A program made the position numbers and the translations under genes. The notes under the pieces are model-generated. The model was not told the origin of the DNA and made no database searches. It saw only the letters and a list, made by a program, of their open reading frames with translations. This document shows, piece after piece, positions 27,130 to 37,700 of a stretch of 64,000 bases of DNA. The stretch comes from Natronolimnobius sp. AArcel1 (lineage in GTDB: Archaea; Halobacteriota; Halobacteria; Halobacteriales; Natrialbaceae): NCBI RefSeq assembly GCF_011043775.1, contig NZ_JAAKXY010000009.1:40905-104904 (forward strand). Reading direction: 5' to 3'. The number at the start of each line of letters is the position of its first letter. The stretch's first letter is position 1.

Positions 27130-27394
27130 CCACTGGTAACTAATACTTTCGGCTCTAATTCCGCAATACTGTGGATACCCGAGAGATATCTCCCGGTAGT
27201 GGTTTAGTACCGATTAGGGCTCTCAATACCGTGATGCATATAGAGATGACTTATTGACTTGTCCAATAGCAACACAATCACATTCATCAAACGGATTTGA
27301 TGCTGTGCTCGCACCGGGCCACCGTAACTCAGTGTCTGCGGGTTCACGGTGTGACCGCGACACGTCGTCAGCCACTGAGACAGCAAATCCCATC
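27130..27394. other. Intergenic region, AT-richer, no gene recognised
   Basis: About 265 bp between the winged-helix gene and the end of otsB. It is richer in A and T than its surroundings and contains a run of low-complexity AT near 27125-27160. Short frames here have no protein-like composition. Confidence 0.5.
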
Positions 27395-28306
27395 TTACTC
27401 ACCACTCGAGGGCTCGAGCGAGTGTTGGAACGGCGGTGCGGCGGCCGGTCGCTTGCGGACGCCCTCATCAGCGGGCGACTGCCTCGGCGGCGATTTGTCC
27501 TCGAGTAACGAGACGCCCGCTGAGCCGAGCCACTCGAGAAGTGCTGCAACATCTGATGGTGAATCAACACGGTACGACGCCGCAGAGGGATGTTTGTCAC
27601 CGACTCGAACGCCAATTCCCTCGGGTTCGACCGCCTGAAACGCGGATTCATCGGTGACGTCATCGCCGATATAGATCGGCACTGTCGCGGGCGGACAGGC
27701 GGCTTCGATCAGTTCGACCGCGTTTCCTTTTCCCCACGGGACCGAGGGACCGATCTCGAGGATACGTTTGCCGTCGGAGACGCTCAACGCGTCGCCACCG
27801 AGTCGGTCGACCACCGATTGTGTGAGTCGGGCAACATCGGCTCGCATCGGTTCCGGAACGGACCTGACGTGGACAGTTCCGGTTAACCGCTTGTTCTCGA
27901 CCTGTGCGTGTGGAATTGACTCGAGGACCGTCTCGAGCGTTGCACAGACGTGATCGATCGTCGATGCTCGCTTGCGCGCGATCGGGTGGATTGCGACCGA
28001 GTCATTTCGCGCTACCTCGAGGCCGTGATTTCCTGCGTAAATTGCGGGGCCGTCGATTCGCGTGCGCACATCGGTAAGCGCCCGCCCGCTGACGATGGCC
28101 GTCGTCACGCGAGCATCGTTGGCGAGTGTTGCGACGGCGGACTCGTTGGCCGCTGTCGCCGTCGCTGCGTCCGGATCCGGGACGATCGGCGCGAGCGTCC
28201 CATCGAAATCCAGACAGACGAGGAGCCGCGAGGCGTCCTCGAGCGTGCTTCTAATCGGTGGCAGTGCCTCTTCGAGTGGGGTTGGAACGGAGTGTGTGCC
28301 GGTCAT
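27395..28306 (-). CDS. otsB: Trehalose-6-phosphate phosphatase
   Basis: A 303-residue HAD-family phosphatase converting trehalose-6-phosphate to trehalose. Motif I is LLVCLDFDGTLAPIVPDPDA, motif II VTTAIVSGRALTDVRTR, followed by GPAIYAGNHGLEV; the C-terminal motif is VPIYIGDDVTDESAFQAV, with KGNAVELIE before it. The first gap to otsA is 3 bp, so the two form an operon with otsA upstream. The last 35 residues are polar and may be disordered. Trehalose acts as a compatible solute or stress protectant in halophiles. Confidence 0.93.
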   Translation of the reverse strand: MTGTHSVPTPLEEALPPIRSTLEDASRLLVCLDFDGTLAPIVPDPDAATATAANESAVATLANDARVTTAIVSGRALTDVRTRIDGPAIYAGNHGLEVARNDSVAIHPIARKRASTIDHVCATLETVLESIPHAQVENKRLTGTVHVRSVPEPMRADVARLTQSVVDRLGGDALSVSDGKRILEIGPSVPWGKGNAVELIEAACPPATVPIYIGDDVTDESAFQAVEPEGIGVRVGDKHPSAASYRVDSPSDVAALLEWLGSAGVSLLEDKSPPRQSPADEGVRKRPAAAPPFQHSLEPSSGE

Positions 28307-28309
28307 CGA

Positions 28310-29956
28310 TCAGGCAGTTGGTTCGTGTGGTCTGAATTCACTCGAGTCTCGAGGCGAGTCAGTGTCGGACGAGTCGCTGTGGACGTGTTCGATCCAGTCG
28401 AACTGTGCGTCCATCCAGCGCTCGAGGTTGCCGTCGAAGACACGGTTTCGAAGCGTGGTCATTCGGCGCTGGCGCTCGCGGATAGGCATTGCGAGTGCCT
28501 CCTCGATGCCCGTCGCGATGTCGGTGACATCGGTCGGATCGATCGAGACTGCATGCGAGCCGAGCCGGTCGTGTGCACCGGCCCGCTCGCTCAAGACGAG
28601 TGTGCCTGTCGCGTCGACGTTCGAGGCGACGAACTCCTGTGCGACTAGATTCATCCCATCGATAAGCGGGTTGACGACCATGACGTCTGCGTGGCGATAC
28701 AGCCCACAGAGCGTCTCATGCTCGAGGTAGGCTTCGGTGTAAATGATCGGCTGCCACTCATCGGTCCCGAAGCGGTGATTGATCCGTTTGGCTTCGCCGC
28801 GAACGAGTTCGCCGTGGTGCTGGTATGCCGGAATGTTCGTTCGTGAGGGTGTCGATTTCTGGACGAACGTAAACTCACCTCGCCAGTCTGGATTGCGCTC
28901 GAAAAAGCGCTCGAGGGCGGCAAAGCGCTCGGGGATTCCTTTCGTGTAGTCGAGACGATCGACGCCTAGACCGAGGACGACATCGTCGGGATTGCACTCA
29001 TCGCCAAGGAGTGTCGAAATCTGGGCGGCATCGACTGCGCGTGCATCCTGGTCGTACGCGGAGGCATTGACACCCATCGGCGTCGCAACGATGCGTGTCG
29101 TGTGGCCATCGTAACTGACGGTTCGTTGCGTCCGGTTGACGTCCGCTGCCGGGAGGAACTGCTCGACGCACTCGAGGAATCGGTCTGCGTACCACTCGAC
29201 GTGGAATCCAAGCAGGTCGTTTCCGAGGACACCCTCGAGGAGGTGTCCGGCGGCGGGACAGCGTTGGAGAGCCGATGGTGTTGGCCACGGAATGTGCCAG
29301 AATTGTGCGATGGTCGTTGACTCCGGGACTGAGTCGTCGTCCTGAATGAGTCGTGGGGCGAGCGCAAAGTGGTAGTCTTGTACCCAGACGACCGAATCCT
29401 CGCTTGCGTGATCAGCAACGGCGTCAGCGAAGCGCTCATTGACCGTTTGATACCAGTCGAAGTCATTCGATCGATGGCAGATGAGGTCGGTGAAACCGTG
29501 ACAAAGCGGCCAGAGAACGCGGTTGCTGAAGCCGTAGTAGTACGATTCGACGGCTTCCTCGCTGAGGTCGATTCGACGCAGTGTGTAGGCGTCCTCACCG
29601 GGTGGGACGCTAACGCAGTTGTTCTCATCCGCGACAGTAAAGTCGGCATCGCCGTCACCCCAGGCGATCCAGGTTCCGTTTACTTCCTGTACAACGGGGT
29701 CGAGACCAGCGGTGAGTCCACCTGCGGGTTCATCGACCGTGATCGGTCGGTCGTCGCCGTCCTCATTGCCACCCTCGCCGTCGTCGTACTTATGGCGGTA
29801 GGGCTGTCGGTTGGAGACGACGAGTAACGATTCGGGACGGTTCGACCCCGCAGATCGATTGGTGTCAGATTCCCGACTGCCACCGTCGGCTCGTACCCGC
29901 TGTCGGTTCGACGTCGATGACAGCGGCGCTGCAGTGAATCGCATTCGCTGATACAT
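28310..29956 (-). CDS. otsA: Trehalose-6-phosphate synthase
   Basis: A 548-residue GT20 glycosyltransferase joining UDP-glucose (or ADP-glucose) and glucose-6-phosphate. The catalytic region begins at ESLLVVSNRQPYRHKYDDGE and includes VWVQDYHFALAPRLIQ, FWHIPWPTPSALQRCP, LGLGVDRLDYTKGIPERFAA and MNLVAQEFVASN with the donor-site DGMNL. The first 45 residues are a polar extension; GTG 29959 and an internal ATG are alternative starts. It leads the otsA-otsB operon. A TATTAAAC element about 50 nt upstream (minus strand, 30003-30012) may be its TATA box. Confidence 0.93.
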   Translation of the reverse strand: MYQRMRFTAAPLSSTSNRQRVRADGGSRESDTNRSAGSNRPESLLVVSNRQPYRHKYDDGEGGNEDGDDRPITVDEPAGGLTAGLDPVVQEVNGTWIAWGDGDADFTVADENNCVSVPPGEDAYTLRRIDLSEEAVESYYYGFSNRVLWPLCHGFTDLICHRSNDFDWYQTVNERFADAVADHASEDSVVWVQDYHFALAPRLIQDDDSVPESTTIAQFWHIPWPTPSALQRCPAAGHLLEGVLGNDLLGFHVEWYADRFLECVEQFLPAADVNRTQRTVSYDGHTTRIVATPMGVNASAYDQDARAVDAAQISTLLGDECNPDDVVLGLGVDRLDYTKGIPERFAALERFFERNPDWRGEFTFVQKSTPSRTNIPAYQHHGELVRGEAKRINHRFGTDEWQPIIYTEAYLEHETLCGLYRHADVMVVNPLIDGMNLVAQEFVASNVDATGTLVLSERAGAHDRLGSHAVSIDPTDVTDIATGIEEALAMPIRERQRRMTTLRNRVFDGNLERWMDAQFDWIEHVHSDSSDTDSPRDSSEFRPHEPTA

Positions 29957-30184
29957 CACAGCCCCACGACGGGTTGATTCGTGGCCTGCGCCTGCATGGA
30001 GGTTTAATACCCCAACGTAGCGTTTCGGTCAATTGAACGGTCAACTCGCTCTCACCATCCAGATCAACAGTAGTAAATCATAATTGTAAACGTTTGTTCA
30101 CTCTCTTTCGGACGAGGGTTGCTAACGCAGTCAGTGATTGGGGGACCGACACATGTACGTTTCACAGCGTGTGATACGCTGGAT

Positions 30185-31360
30185 ATGGACTCCCCGTTCG
30201 AGCAGCGACTCGCTGCGTGTCAGTCTCGTCTCGAGGATGATGCGACACCGCTGGCCATCTGTGCCCCAGGGCCAAATCTCACCTATCTCACTGGATTCGA
30301 CGAATCACCGTCCGAACGCCACTTCCTCTTGTTTGTTCCGCACGCGAGTGTGGATGCACCACCGACGTTCGTCGCACCCGCAATGTATGAGTCCCAACTC
30401 GAGGAGGGAGCAATTGCTGACATTGCGGTCCGGCTGTGGGATGATGCCGACGATCCGGTGGCAGTCATCGAACGCACGCTCGAGTCGTTCGACCTCGATC
30501 TCGACGCTGAGACCGGACAGCCCTCGGTGCTCGTCGACGACCGGATGTGGGCGACGTTCGTCCAGGATTTGCAGGCGTGCTGTCCGAGTGCCGAGTTCGG
30601 ACTCGTAAGTGACGTTCTCGAGCCGATCCGGATTCGAAAGGACGAGACCGAACTGGCTGCCCTGCGGCGAGCGGGCGACCTCGCCGACCGTGTGTCTCGA
30701 GAGATTCGCTCGCGTGGCGAGGCACTCTGTGGGTTGACAGAACGCGAACTCGCCGCCGAAATCGAGCGGCTACTCATCGAGTATGGGGGTCGCGACCTCG
30801 CTTTCGAGACAATCGTCGCTGCTGGCCCGAATGGGGCTCGCCCACACCACCACAGCAGCGACCGGCCGATCCAGCGTGGCGATCCGATCGTCATGGATTT
30901 CGGTGCATTCGTCGAGACTGACCTCCCTGGAGACACCCAGTATCCGGGTGATCAGACGCGAACGATGGTCGTCGGCGACCCACCCGAAGCGTACGAGGAA
31001 GTCCACGAAATCGTCGCCGAGGCCCAACAGGCCGCCGTCGAGGCCGTCGAACCTGGTGTCACAGCCGGTGACATCGACGCGGTCGCACGCGAACACATTA
31101 CGAACGCCGGCTACGGCGACGCATTCGTCCACCGAACCGGCCACGGTGTTGGCCTCGAGGTCCACGAGCCACCCTATATCGTCGCGGACAACGACCGCGA
31201 ACTCGAGGCAGGGATGGTCTTCAGCATCGAGCCGGGGATCTATCTCGAGGATCGGTTCGGTGTCAGAATCGAGGATCTGGTTATCGTCACAGACGGTGGT
31301 GCTGAGCGACTCAATAACTCACCACGCGGCTGGGAGACCGGCGAGCAACGCGATCAGTAG
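30185..31360 (+). CDS. M24 family metallopeptidase (Xaa-Pro peptidase type)
   Basis: A 391-residue pita-bread-fold peptidase. ATG 30185 begins MDSPFEQRLAACQSRLEDD; the upstream extension from 30119 is not coding-like. The N-terminal creatinase domain has APGPNLTYLTGFDESPSERH. All five metal ligands are visible in the C-terminal domain: the Asp of IVMDFGAF, the Asp of DQTRTMVVG, the His of RTGHGVGLEVHEPPY, Glu in FSIEPGIYL and Glu in VRIEDLVIV. This is the typical set for Xaa-Pro dipeptidases and aminopeptidases, which split peptides before proline. It is divergent from otsA. Confidence 0.93.
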   Translation: MDSPFEQRLAACQSRLEDDATPLAICAPGPNLTYLTGFDESPSERHFLLFVPHASVDAPPTFVAPAMYESQLEEGAIADIAVRLWDDADDPVAVIERTLESFDLDLDAETGQPSVLVDDRMWATFVQDLQACCPSAEFGLVSDVLEPIRIRKDETELAALRRAGDLADRVSREIRSRGEALCGLTERELAAEIERLLIEYGGRDLAFETIVAAGPNGARPHHHSSDRPIQRGDPIVMDFGAFVETDLPGDTQYPGDQTRTMVVGDPPEAYEEVHEIVAEAQQAAVEAVEPGVTAGDIDAVAREHITNAGYGDAFVHRTGHGVGLEVHEPPYIVADNDRELEAGMVFSIEPGIYLEDRFGVRIEDLVIVTDGGAERLNNSPRGWETGEQRDQ

Positions 31361-31384
31361 GTTGTTAAAACGTGGCTGGCGGCG

Positions 31385-31558
31385 TCAGTAGAAGTAAAAC
31401 TCGAGTTCGTGACCGCAGCCGTCACAGACGGTTTCACGGCCGCGGAGTCGGTTTGTTTCGTCGGTGCTGATGCCGGGGCCAGGAGGGACGAAGCCACTCA
31501 CAGTGGCCCCGCACTCGGGGCACCCAACGTGCATTGATGAGCGATTCGAACGAGACAT
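31385..31558 (-). CDS. Small zinc-ribbon protein
   Basis: A 57-residue protein from ATG 31558 (a second Met at residue 9 is also possible). Two CxxC knuckles are seen, VGCPECGATVSG and TVCDGCGHELEFYFY, so one zinc ribbon is likely. It matches a common class of short haloarchaeal zinc-finger proteins of unknown role. It is convergent with the M24 peptidase gene, with 24 bp between the stops. Confidence 0.65.
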   Translation of the reverse strand: MSRSNRSSMHVGCPECGATVSGFVPPGPGISTDETNRLRGRETVCDGCGHELEFYFY

Positions 31559-31918
31559 GCCCTGGCGTATTCGACACCATCTGATAGTTATAGAAGTCGT
31601 ACTGTCGTGTATGCGAACAGTTGTGAACCGTTCGAACTGGTACGGACGCCTTTCGGCAAGCGAACAGCAAATGCCGAACGCTGGAACTGGTTGCTGGCAC
31701 ACCATCTCCATGTCTTGCGATTGTGCTGTCACTGACAGTCAGCAGTCGTCGAAAACAATTGCTCATCGAGAGTTGCTCAAGGCCGGAGGAATCTGCTGGC
31801 AACCAGTGCCCGGTCACACCGCAGTCGGACATGGTGAGTGAGTATCACCGTTCTCTGTATTGCATCCGTTCGGGAGGCGTACCAACGAACCTTTGAGGAC
31901 ACCGCCTAACAGGCTAGT
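31559..31918. other. Intergenic gap, no convincing gene
   Basis: These 360 bp separate the zinc-ribbon gene from the SCO gene. A plus-strand frame of 75 codons (about 31611-31841, MRTVVNRSNWYG...) exists but has no family resemblance and biased composition, so I do not call it. Part of the gap must hold the divergent promoters. Confidence 0.4.
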
Positions 31919-32734
31919 ATGGAACGACGGACGTATCTCGGCGCACTTGGTGGCGCGAGTGTCACCGGTCTTGCTGGCCTCGCCGGCTGTCTCGACGACG
32001 CAATGGGCACTGTCGGCCTCGGCGACGACAGTGACACCGTCCTCGGTTCACCAGACCAATCCCGTGGCGATCCCTCCCACCCGATCCACGGTGAGGCGTT
32101 TCCCGACTTTTCGGTGCCGGATCCAATCACCGAAGAAACCGTCTCGCTCGAGGATTTCCTCGACGATCGCGCACTTTTGATTACGTTTATTTTTACGGCG
32201 TGTCCGGACGGTGCTTGCCCGGCCCTCCTGACGCGACTGCGGCGTGTCCAAGAGGACGCAATTGAAGAGGGCTACGAGGACGATATCGCGCTGCTTGCCT
32301 ATACCTTCGATCCAGAGCGCGATACAGCCGACGTGTTAGCGGAGTACGGTGAGGAACAGAGCGTCGACTATGAGGCCGACAACTGGCATTTCCTCCGACC
32401 CGAGAGCTACGAGGAAGGCGAAGAGTGGCTCATGGAGGATTTCGGTATGCAGATTGAACGAGTCGAAGATGAAGACGAAATCGCAGACGCACACGATCAC
32501 GGAGGAGATGAGGATGGGCACGATGACCACGAGGGCGAGGATCACGATGACCACGACCACGGCGAGTACACGTTCACCCACATCAACCTGGTCGTACTCG
32601 CGAACAGCCAGGGTATCGTCGAACGCGCCTATCCCCAGGCAGGGCCCCAATCAGAACATGATGACCTTGGTGCCGATATCGGCGTCATCGTAGATGACGC
32701 CCGTACCGTAGCACAAAACCAATCTGAGGACTAA
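31919..32734 (+). CDS. SCO1/SenC-like copper lipoprotein
   Basis: A 271-residue exported protein, first gene of a redox operon. The N-terminus MERRTYLGALGGASVTGLAG ends in a lipobox LAGC. The thioredoxin-like SCO domain starts at FPDFSVPDPITEETVSLEDF, with the copper/thiol motif TACPDGACPALL. The spacing is C-x4-C rather than the usual C-x3-C. The distal conserved His lies in FTHINLVVLANSQG, directly after a His/Asp-rich insert of about 30 residues (DAHDHGGDEDGHDDHEGEDH and onward). SCO proteins deliver copper to cytochrome oxidase CuA or act as thiol reductants. The next gene follows 9 bp later. Confidence 0.88.
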   Translation: MERRTYLGALGGASVTGLAGLAGCLDDAMGTVGLGDDSDTVLGSPDQSRGDPSHPIHGEAFPDFSVPDPITEETVSLEDFLDDRALLITFIFTACPDGACPALLTRLRRVQEDAIEEGYEDDIALLAYTFDPERDTADVLAEYGEEQSVDYEADNWHFLRPESYEEGEEWLMEDFGMQIERVEDEDEIADAHDHGGDEDGHDDHEGEDHDDHDHGEYTFTHINLVVLANSQGIVERAYPQAGPQSEHDDLGADIGVIVDDARTVAQNQSED

Positions 32735-32743
32735 CACTCACCA

Positions 32744-33334
32744 ATGCGCAGACGAGACATCCTCGCGGGAATCGGCAGTGCGGGCGTCGTCGCCGGAGCC
32801 GGCGCAGTCGCCATCTACGGCCTTCCATCAGTGGATGATCTGACCGGCGAGGACGATGGCTACGCTGATGACCCCCTCGAGATCGAGACGGTCGACGCAC
32901 CCGGAAGCGAGGCGGGGACAGTCCAGATACCGGACCCCGAGAAAATAACGTTCATCGATATTTTCGGCACCTGGTGTCCCCCCTGTATCGAGCAGATGCC
33001 AGCGCTTGGCGAGGCCAGCGACCGAATCGGTGACGGAGACGAGATCCAGTTTCTGTCGGTGACCAACGAATCCATCGGCGAGAACCGGGCGATTACGATG
33101 GACGAACTCCTCGAGTGGTGGCGCGAGCACGACGGCGACTGGACGCTCGGCCTCGACCCGAGCGCGGAACTCACCGAACGCTATCTGCAAGGTGATTACC
33201 CCTCTGCAGTTGCGATCGATACTGCCGGTCGCGTCCAGTGGGGTGACTCCGGGATCAAAACCGCAGACGAACTCGTCGACGGCATTGAACAGGCTTTCGA
33301 GGCAGATAACGCCGTAGACATGACGGGAGAATGA
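32744..33334 (+). CDS. TlpA/ResA-like thiol-disulfide oxidoreductase
   Basis: A 196-residue membrane-anchored thioredoxin. The N-terminus MRRRDILAGIGSAGVVAGAG is an Arg-rich signal or anchor. The domain has TFIDIFGTWCPPCIEQMPAL (WCxxC active site), QFLSVTNESIGENRAI, the cis-Pro strand LQGDYPSAVAIDTAGRVQWG and a C-terminal helix. Family members reduce apocytochrome c or CuA cysteines outside the membrane, drawing electrons from CcdA. It overlaps ccdA by 4 bp (ATGA) and follows the SCO gene, making one operon. Confidence 0.93.
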   Translation: MRRRDILAGIGSAGVVAGAGAVAIYGLPSVDDLTGEDDGYADDPLEIETVDAPGSEAGTVQIPDPEKITFIDIFGTWCPPCIEQMPALGEASDRIGDGDEIQFLSVTNESIGENRAITMDELLEWWREHDGDWTLGLDPSAELTERYLQGDYPSAVAIDTAGRVQWGDSGIKTADELVDGIEQAFEADNAVDMTGE

Positions 33335-34002
33335 TCGACGCTGGAGCCCTCTCTGCAGTGTCGTTCGCCCTGATTGCGGGCATCACAACCTTCTTCTCGC
33401 CGTGTGCGTATCCCCTGTTGCCCGGCTACGTCGGCTACTACGTCAGCCAGACCGACGGTGAAGAGCCCTCACTCGGCGGCGCGCTCAGTCGCGGCTTCAT
33501 CGCTGGGGCTGGCGTCCTCGTGACGCTTGGCATCCTGTTTCTCGTTGCGTTCCAGGTCAGTCACGCGACACTGTCGAATCTGGTTTATTTCGAGCCGATC
33601 GCTGGCGCAGTCCTCGTCATCTTCGGCGTGCTCATTATTACCGACCGCGCACCCTCGCTGTCGGTTCCACTCCCAAAGCGGCGCTCGAGCCTGCTTGGCT
33701 TTGGTATCTTTGGCTCTGGTTACGCGCTTGCGGCTGCGGGCTGTGTCGCGCCGTTGTTTGTCGGCGTGGTCATGCGAGCGGTCTCTGCGCCGACGACCAC
33801 CGGAGCGATGGTCGTTGGGACGTACGTCGGGAGCGTCGTTGCCTTGATGGTGGCGCTGACAGTGGTGACCGGAATGGGACTGGTTGCAGCGGGGCAGTTC
33901 GCCCGCTTTGGGCCGCAACTCAAGCAGTTTGCAGGCGTCGTTATGATTCTCGCCGGACTTGGCCAGCTCTATCTCTCGGCCGTCTTGCTCGGTGTGCTCT
34001 AA
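33331..34002 (+). CDS. ccdA: Cytochrome c biogenesis protein CcdA/DsbD-like
   Basis: A 223-residue protein with six hydrophobic segments. It carries the CcdA hallmarks FFSPCAYPLLPGYVGYYVSQ near the N-terminus and ALAAAGCVAPLFVGVVMRAV in the middle; the two Cys (one per repeat) shuttle electrons across the membrane. It overlaps the TlpA-like gene by 4 bp, the expected partner that receives the electrons. With the SCO protein upstream, the operon probably serves heme-copper oxidase or cytochrome maturation. Confidence 0.94.
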   Translation: MIDAGALSAVSFALIAGITTFFSPCAYPLLPGYVGYYVSQTDGEEPSLGGALSRGFIAGAGVLVTLGILFLVAFQVSHATLSNLVYFEPIAGAVLVIFGVLIITDRAPSLSVPLPKRRSSLLGFGIFGSGYALAAAGCVAPLFVGVVMRAVSAPTTTGAMVVGTYVGSVVALMVALTVVTGMGLVAAGQFARFGPQLKQFAGVVMILAGLGQLYLSAVLLGVL

Positions 34003-34058
34003 GCGGCCGGCAGCCGCAGGTCTGACACGTTTCCGGGTGTCCGTTGAACTGTTTGAGT

Positions 34059-34478
34059 ATGTATCAAGATGTGCTGCTCGCGACGGACGGAAGCGACGGG
34101 GCGAATCAGGCGACCGCACACGCGGTTGAACTCGTTTCAGAACTCAACGCGTCCTTGCACGTCGTCACAGTCTCCGAGGACGGCCCACATAGCTCTGAAA
34201 AGCGCGACGAGTTGCGACATGACCACGAAGAGGAGGCCGCACAGGCGATTGAACAGGCCGAACGAATCATCGCGGATACAAGTGTCGAGGCAACGACGAC
34301 AGTCCGCCACGGCGTCCCGCAGGACGAAATTATTGCTGCAGCCGAGGAATTAGGCTGCGATCTGATCGTCGTCGGCACGGTTGGGCGCTCCGGCCTCGAG
34401 AACGTGCTCGTCGGCAGCGTGGCCGAGGAGGTGGTCCGGAACGCGCCGGTACCGGTCGTCACCGTCCGCGAAACGTAG
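34059..34478 (+). CDS. Universal stress protein (UspA family)
   Basis: A 139-residue single Usp domain from ATG 34059 (a TTG five codons earlier is unlikely). Typical features: MYQDVLLATDGSDGANQATA, the middle GVPQDEIIAAAEELGCDLIV and the ATP-binding loop GTVGRSGLENVLVGSVAEEV followed by PVPVVTVRET. This is the ATP-binding subtype by its G-x2-G-x9-G-S pattern. It lies 57 bp after ccdA and may be read from its own promoter. Confidence 0.94.
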   Translation: MYQDVLLATDGSDGANQATAHAVELVSELNASLHVVTVSEDGPHSSEKRDELRHDHEEEAAQAIEQAERIIADTSVEATTTVRHGVPQDEIIAAAEELGCDLIVVGTVGRSGLENVLVGSVAEEVVRNAPVPVVTVRET

Positions 34479-34745
34479 CGACGTGGTCGTTCCCGTCCTG
34501 CGTTTGCTGCCCGTCTCGAGTCACACCGTTCCTGCTCAAAGCAATCAAGACAAACCCGCTCACACTCGAGTCAGCACGTTGGCGACTCGTAAGCGACTAC
34601 TACTCGCTGATACGGAATCGATAATTAACCACCCGGCCGCGCAAGCGCCACGAACGATGGAGCGACGCTCGAGCGTCGATGCAGTATCTATCACACACAA
34701 CTCGAGCGCTGCGTTCGTACGGGTCACAGACAAGAGGTGTCGTCG

Positions 34746-37700
34746 ATGAGCGATGGCTCCGTTCGCCCCGTTGGCGAGCAGTTGCGTATACTCGTTGTCG
34801 GTGACTCACGGCGGATCGAGACCGCACTAAACGCCCTCACCACAGCGTTCGACGCCGGCGAACTCGTTCGCGAGCACACGGTTTCAGACGCCCTCGAGCG
34901 ACTCGCAGATGCGGATGCGGGCATCAATAGCGTCGTTCACTGTGTTGTCTGTGAGTTCGGCTCCGACTGCACGAGCCTTGATGACTCGCAACTGCGCACG
35001 CTCGAGCAGCGTACAGAGGTCCCGATCATTATCGTCACCGACGGCGCGGACATCGCAGCTATCGACCGCGCGCTCGAGGTCGGCGCAACTGACGTTGTCA
35101 ACCCCGGCGATTCACGCGCGCTCGTTGCGACGCGCGTCAGAAACGCCGCTCGGCAGTTCCAACTCACCGTCGGTCGCCGTGCGAGCGAGAGTGACGACCG
35201 CCGTTCTCGAGCCGTCCTCGAACAGTCAGATGCGCTCGTGTTCGTCCTCGCAGCAGACGGATCAATCACATACGCTAGCCCCGCGGTCGAATCTCACTTG
35301 GGCTACACCGCGAGCGAACTCGAGCGGACCAGCCTCAAGCGGATCGTCCATCCCGACGACCGCGAGCGCACGGCGGAAATCGTGACCGCCGTGTCGACGG
35401 AGCCACTGGGCTCGAGCGAGCGGGCAGTTGTCCGACTCGGCGATGGCGCACACTCCTGGCGACGCGTTGAACTCACCTGCGTCAATCGGCTCGCCGACCC
35501 AGAGCTTGCGGGGATCGTCGTGACAGCAACACCAACTCCGGGAGCGACGGATGATACTGCGCTCGAGCGAGGCGAAGAACCCGCAGCATCCAAATTCGAA
35601 TCCGGTCCCGAACAGGCGACAGATACTGCCACCGCCATCGACGAACACGACCGGCGTGCACTCCTTGAGTCGGCAATCGACGCGCTGGACGACGGCATCG
35701 CCGTTCTCGAGGACGATGTGATTCGGCTGGTCAACGGGACGCTGGTCGATCTAACTGAATCACAGACACTCGTGGGTGCCGATCTCGAGGCGCTGTTCGA
35801 TGCCGACCTCGCTGCGACGATCCGTGAGCGGGCCCAGTCACCGGTCGTCCGGTGGATGGAACCCGTCCGCGGGACCCTCCAAACTGATGGCGACACAATT
35901 CCGGTCGATGTCGTCGTCACGCCGCTGCCAGGTGAGGACGACTGGACGCTGTGTCTCATTCGTGACCGACGACAGTCACCCGCCGCCGCGCTCGAGACAG
36001 TTGGACAGACTGTTTCCGTACTTCGTCAGGCCGAATCGCGCCCGCAGATCTACCGTGCCGTCACCGACGCGATTCGCGCCTGTGTGGCGAGTGAACTGGC
36101 AGTCTGGTATCGACTCGAGTCGGCAACGCTCAGCGCCGCTGCGGTCGCACGCGCAGACGATCAGCCCCCGGCTGAACTCCCACCAATCGACCGAGAACAG
36201 GTCAATACGTCTCGCCTTGCGTGTGAATCACCGACTGCCTTCGACGGGGCAGCGCTCGAGTCGTTGCTCGAGCAAGCGGGAATTCGAGCCGAGCGCGTAC
36301 TCGTCGTTCCGATCGATGAGCGCGGTGTCGTCCTTGCGACGAGCAGCGATCCAATGGCGTTCGAAGCGCTCGATCTCGGCCCACCAACGGCGCTTGCGGA
36401 CGCCGCAGCCGTCGCGCTCGACCGACTTGAGGCCACCACTACGGCTCGTGACTGTCGTCGCACGCGCGAGCACCTCGAGACGTCGCTCGCTCGCGAACGG
36501 GCAGTTCGAGACGTTGAACGAGCGCTACTCGAGGCCGCAACCAGAGTCGACGTGGAAACGACGCTCTGTGAAGGACTGGTCTCTCTCGCCGGTGAGGACG
36601 GCGCAAACGGCAGTTCTTCTGACGCGGCCGACGACCGTCGGACGCCAGTTGCAGGAATCGATCTGGCCTGGGTCGGCCGCGTCGCCACCGGCAGCGAAAC
36701 AATCTCACCACGGACCTGGGCAGGTACCGACGGGGCATTTCTCGAGTCGCTCACCGGGCAGGTCGATCCTCGTGCTGACTCACCGGCCGGCCGGACCGCT
36801 GCAACCCGCGACTCTACCGTCATCGACGACCTCGAGGCCGTCGTTCGCGACCAGCGCGAGCCACCTCCCCCACTCGAGTCTGCACTCGAGGCGGGTATGC
36901 AGTCGATGGTCAGCATCCCGATCGACAACGGTGACTTTCAGTACGGTACGCTGACCGCCTACGCCACCCAGCCCGCGGCGTTTGATGACTCCGTGCGCTC
37001 GACCTGTGAACACCTCGCGCAAGTCGCTGGCTACGCCATCGGCGCACTCGAGCGCAAGCAGGCGCTTTTGGCCGACAGCGTCGCCGAACTCGAGATCGTC
37101 GTCCGCGACGACACAGAACCGCTGTCGGCGATCGCCCGCGGGCTCGACTCGCGAATCGACGTCCGGTCGGTCGTCCCTCGCTCCGGTGGTGGATCGACCG
37201 TCTACTGCACTGTTCTCGAGCCCACACCGGATACACTCAGGGCGGTCGCTGACGACCTCGAGGCAGTTGCTGCCGTTCGGTTTGTCGGAGATGGGCCGGA
37301 CGACGGCCAACCGACGCCCGTCGAGTTCACGATCACGGATTCGACGGTCGCAGAGACGCTCGCGGAATACGGCGGCGTCCTGCGTTCGATCACGCCCGCC
37401 AAGTCACAGAGCCGACTCGTGATCGACCTCTCGAGTACGGTCGACGTACGGGCATTCGTCCGAACAATCGACCGCGCTCACTCCGGGACTGAATTGCTCG
37501 CTCGCCGCGAACGCGACCGATCGACCCCCTCGGCTCGAGCCTTCGATACGGAGCTTCGAGACCGACTCTCCGAGCGTCAACTGCGGACGCTCGAGGCGGC
37601 GTACTACGGGGGCTTTTTCGATTGGCCGCGCGCGAGCACGGGCGAGGATGTCGCTGAGTCCCTCGGAATTTCGCAACCGACGTTCAGCCGCCATCTTAGG

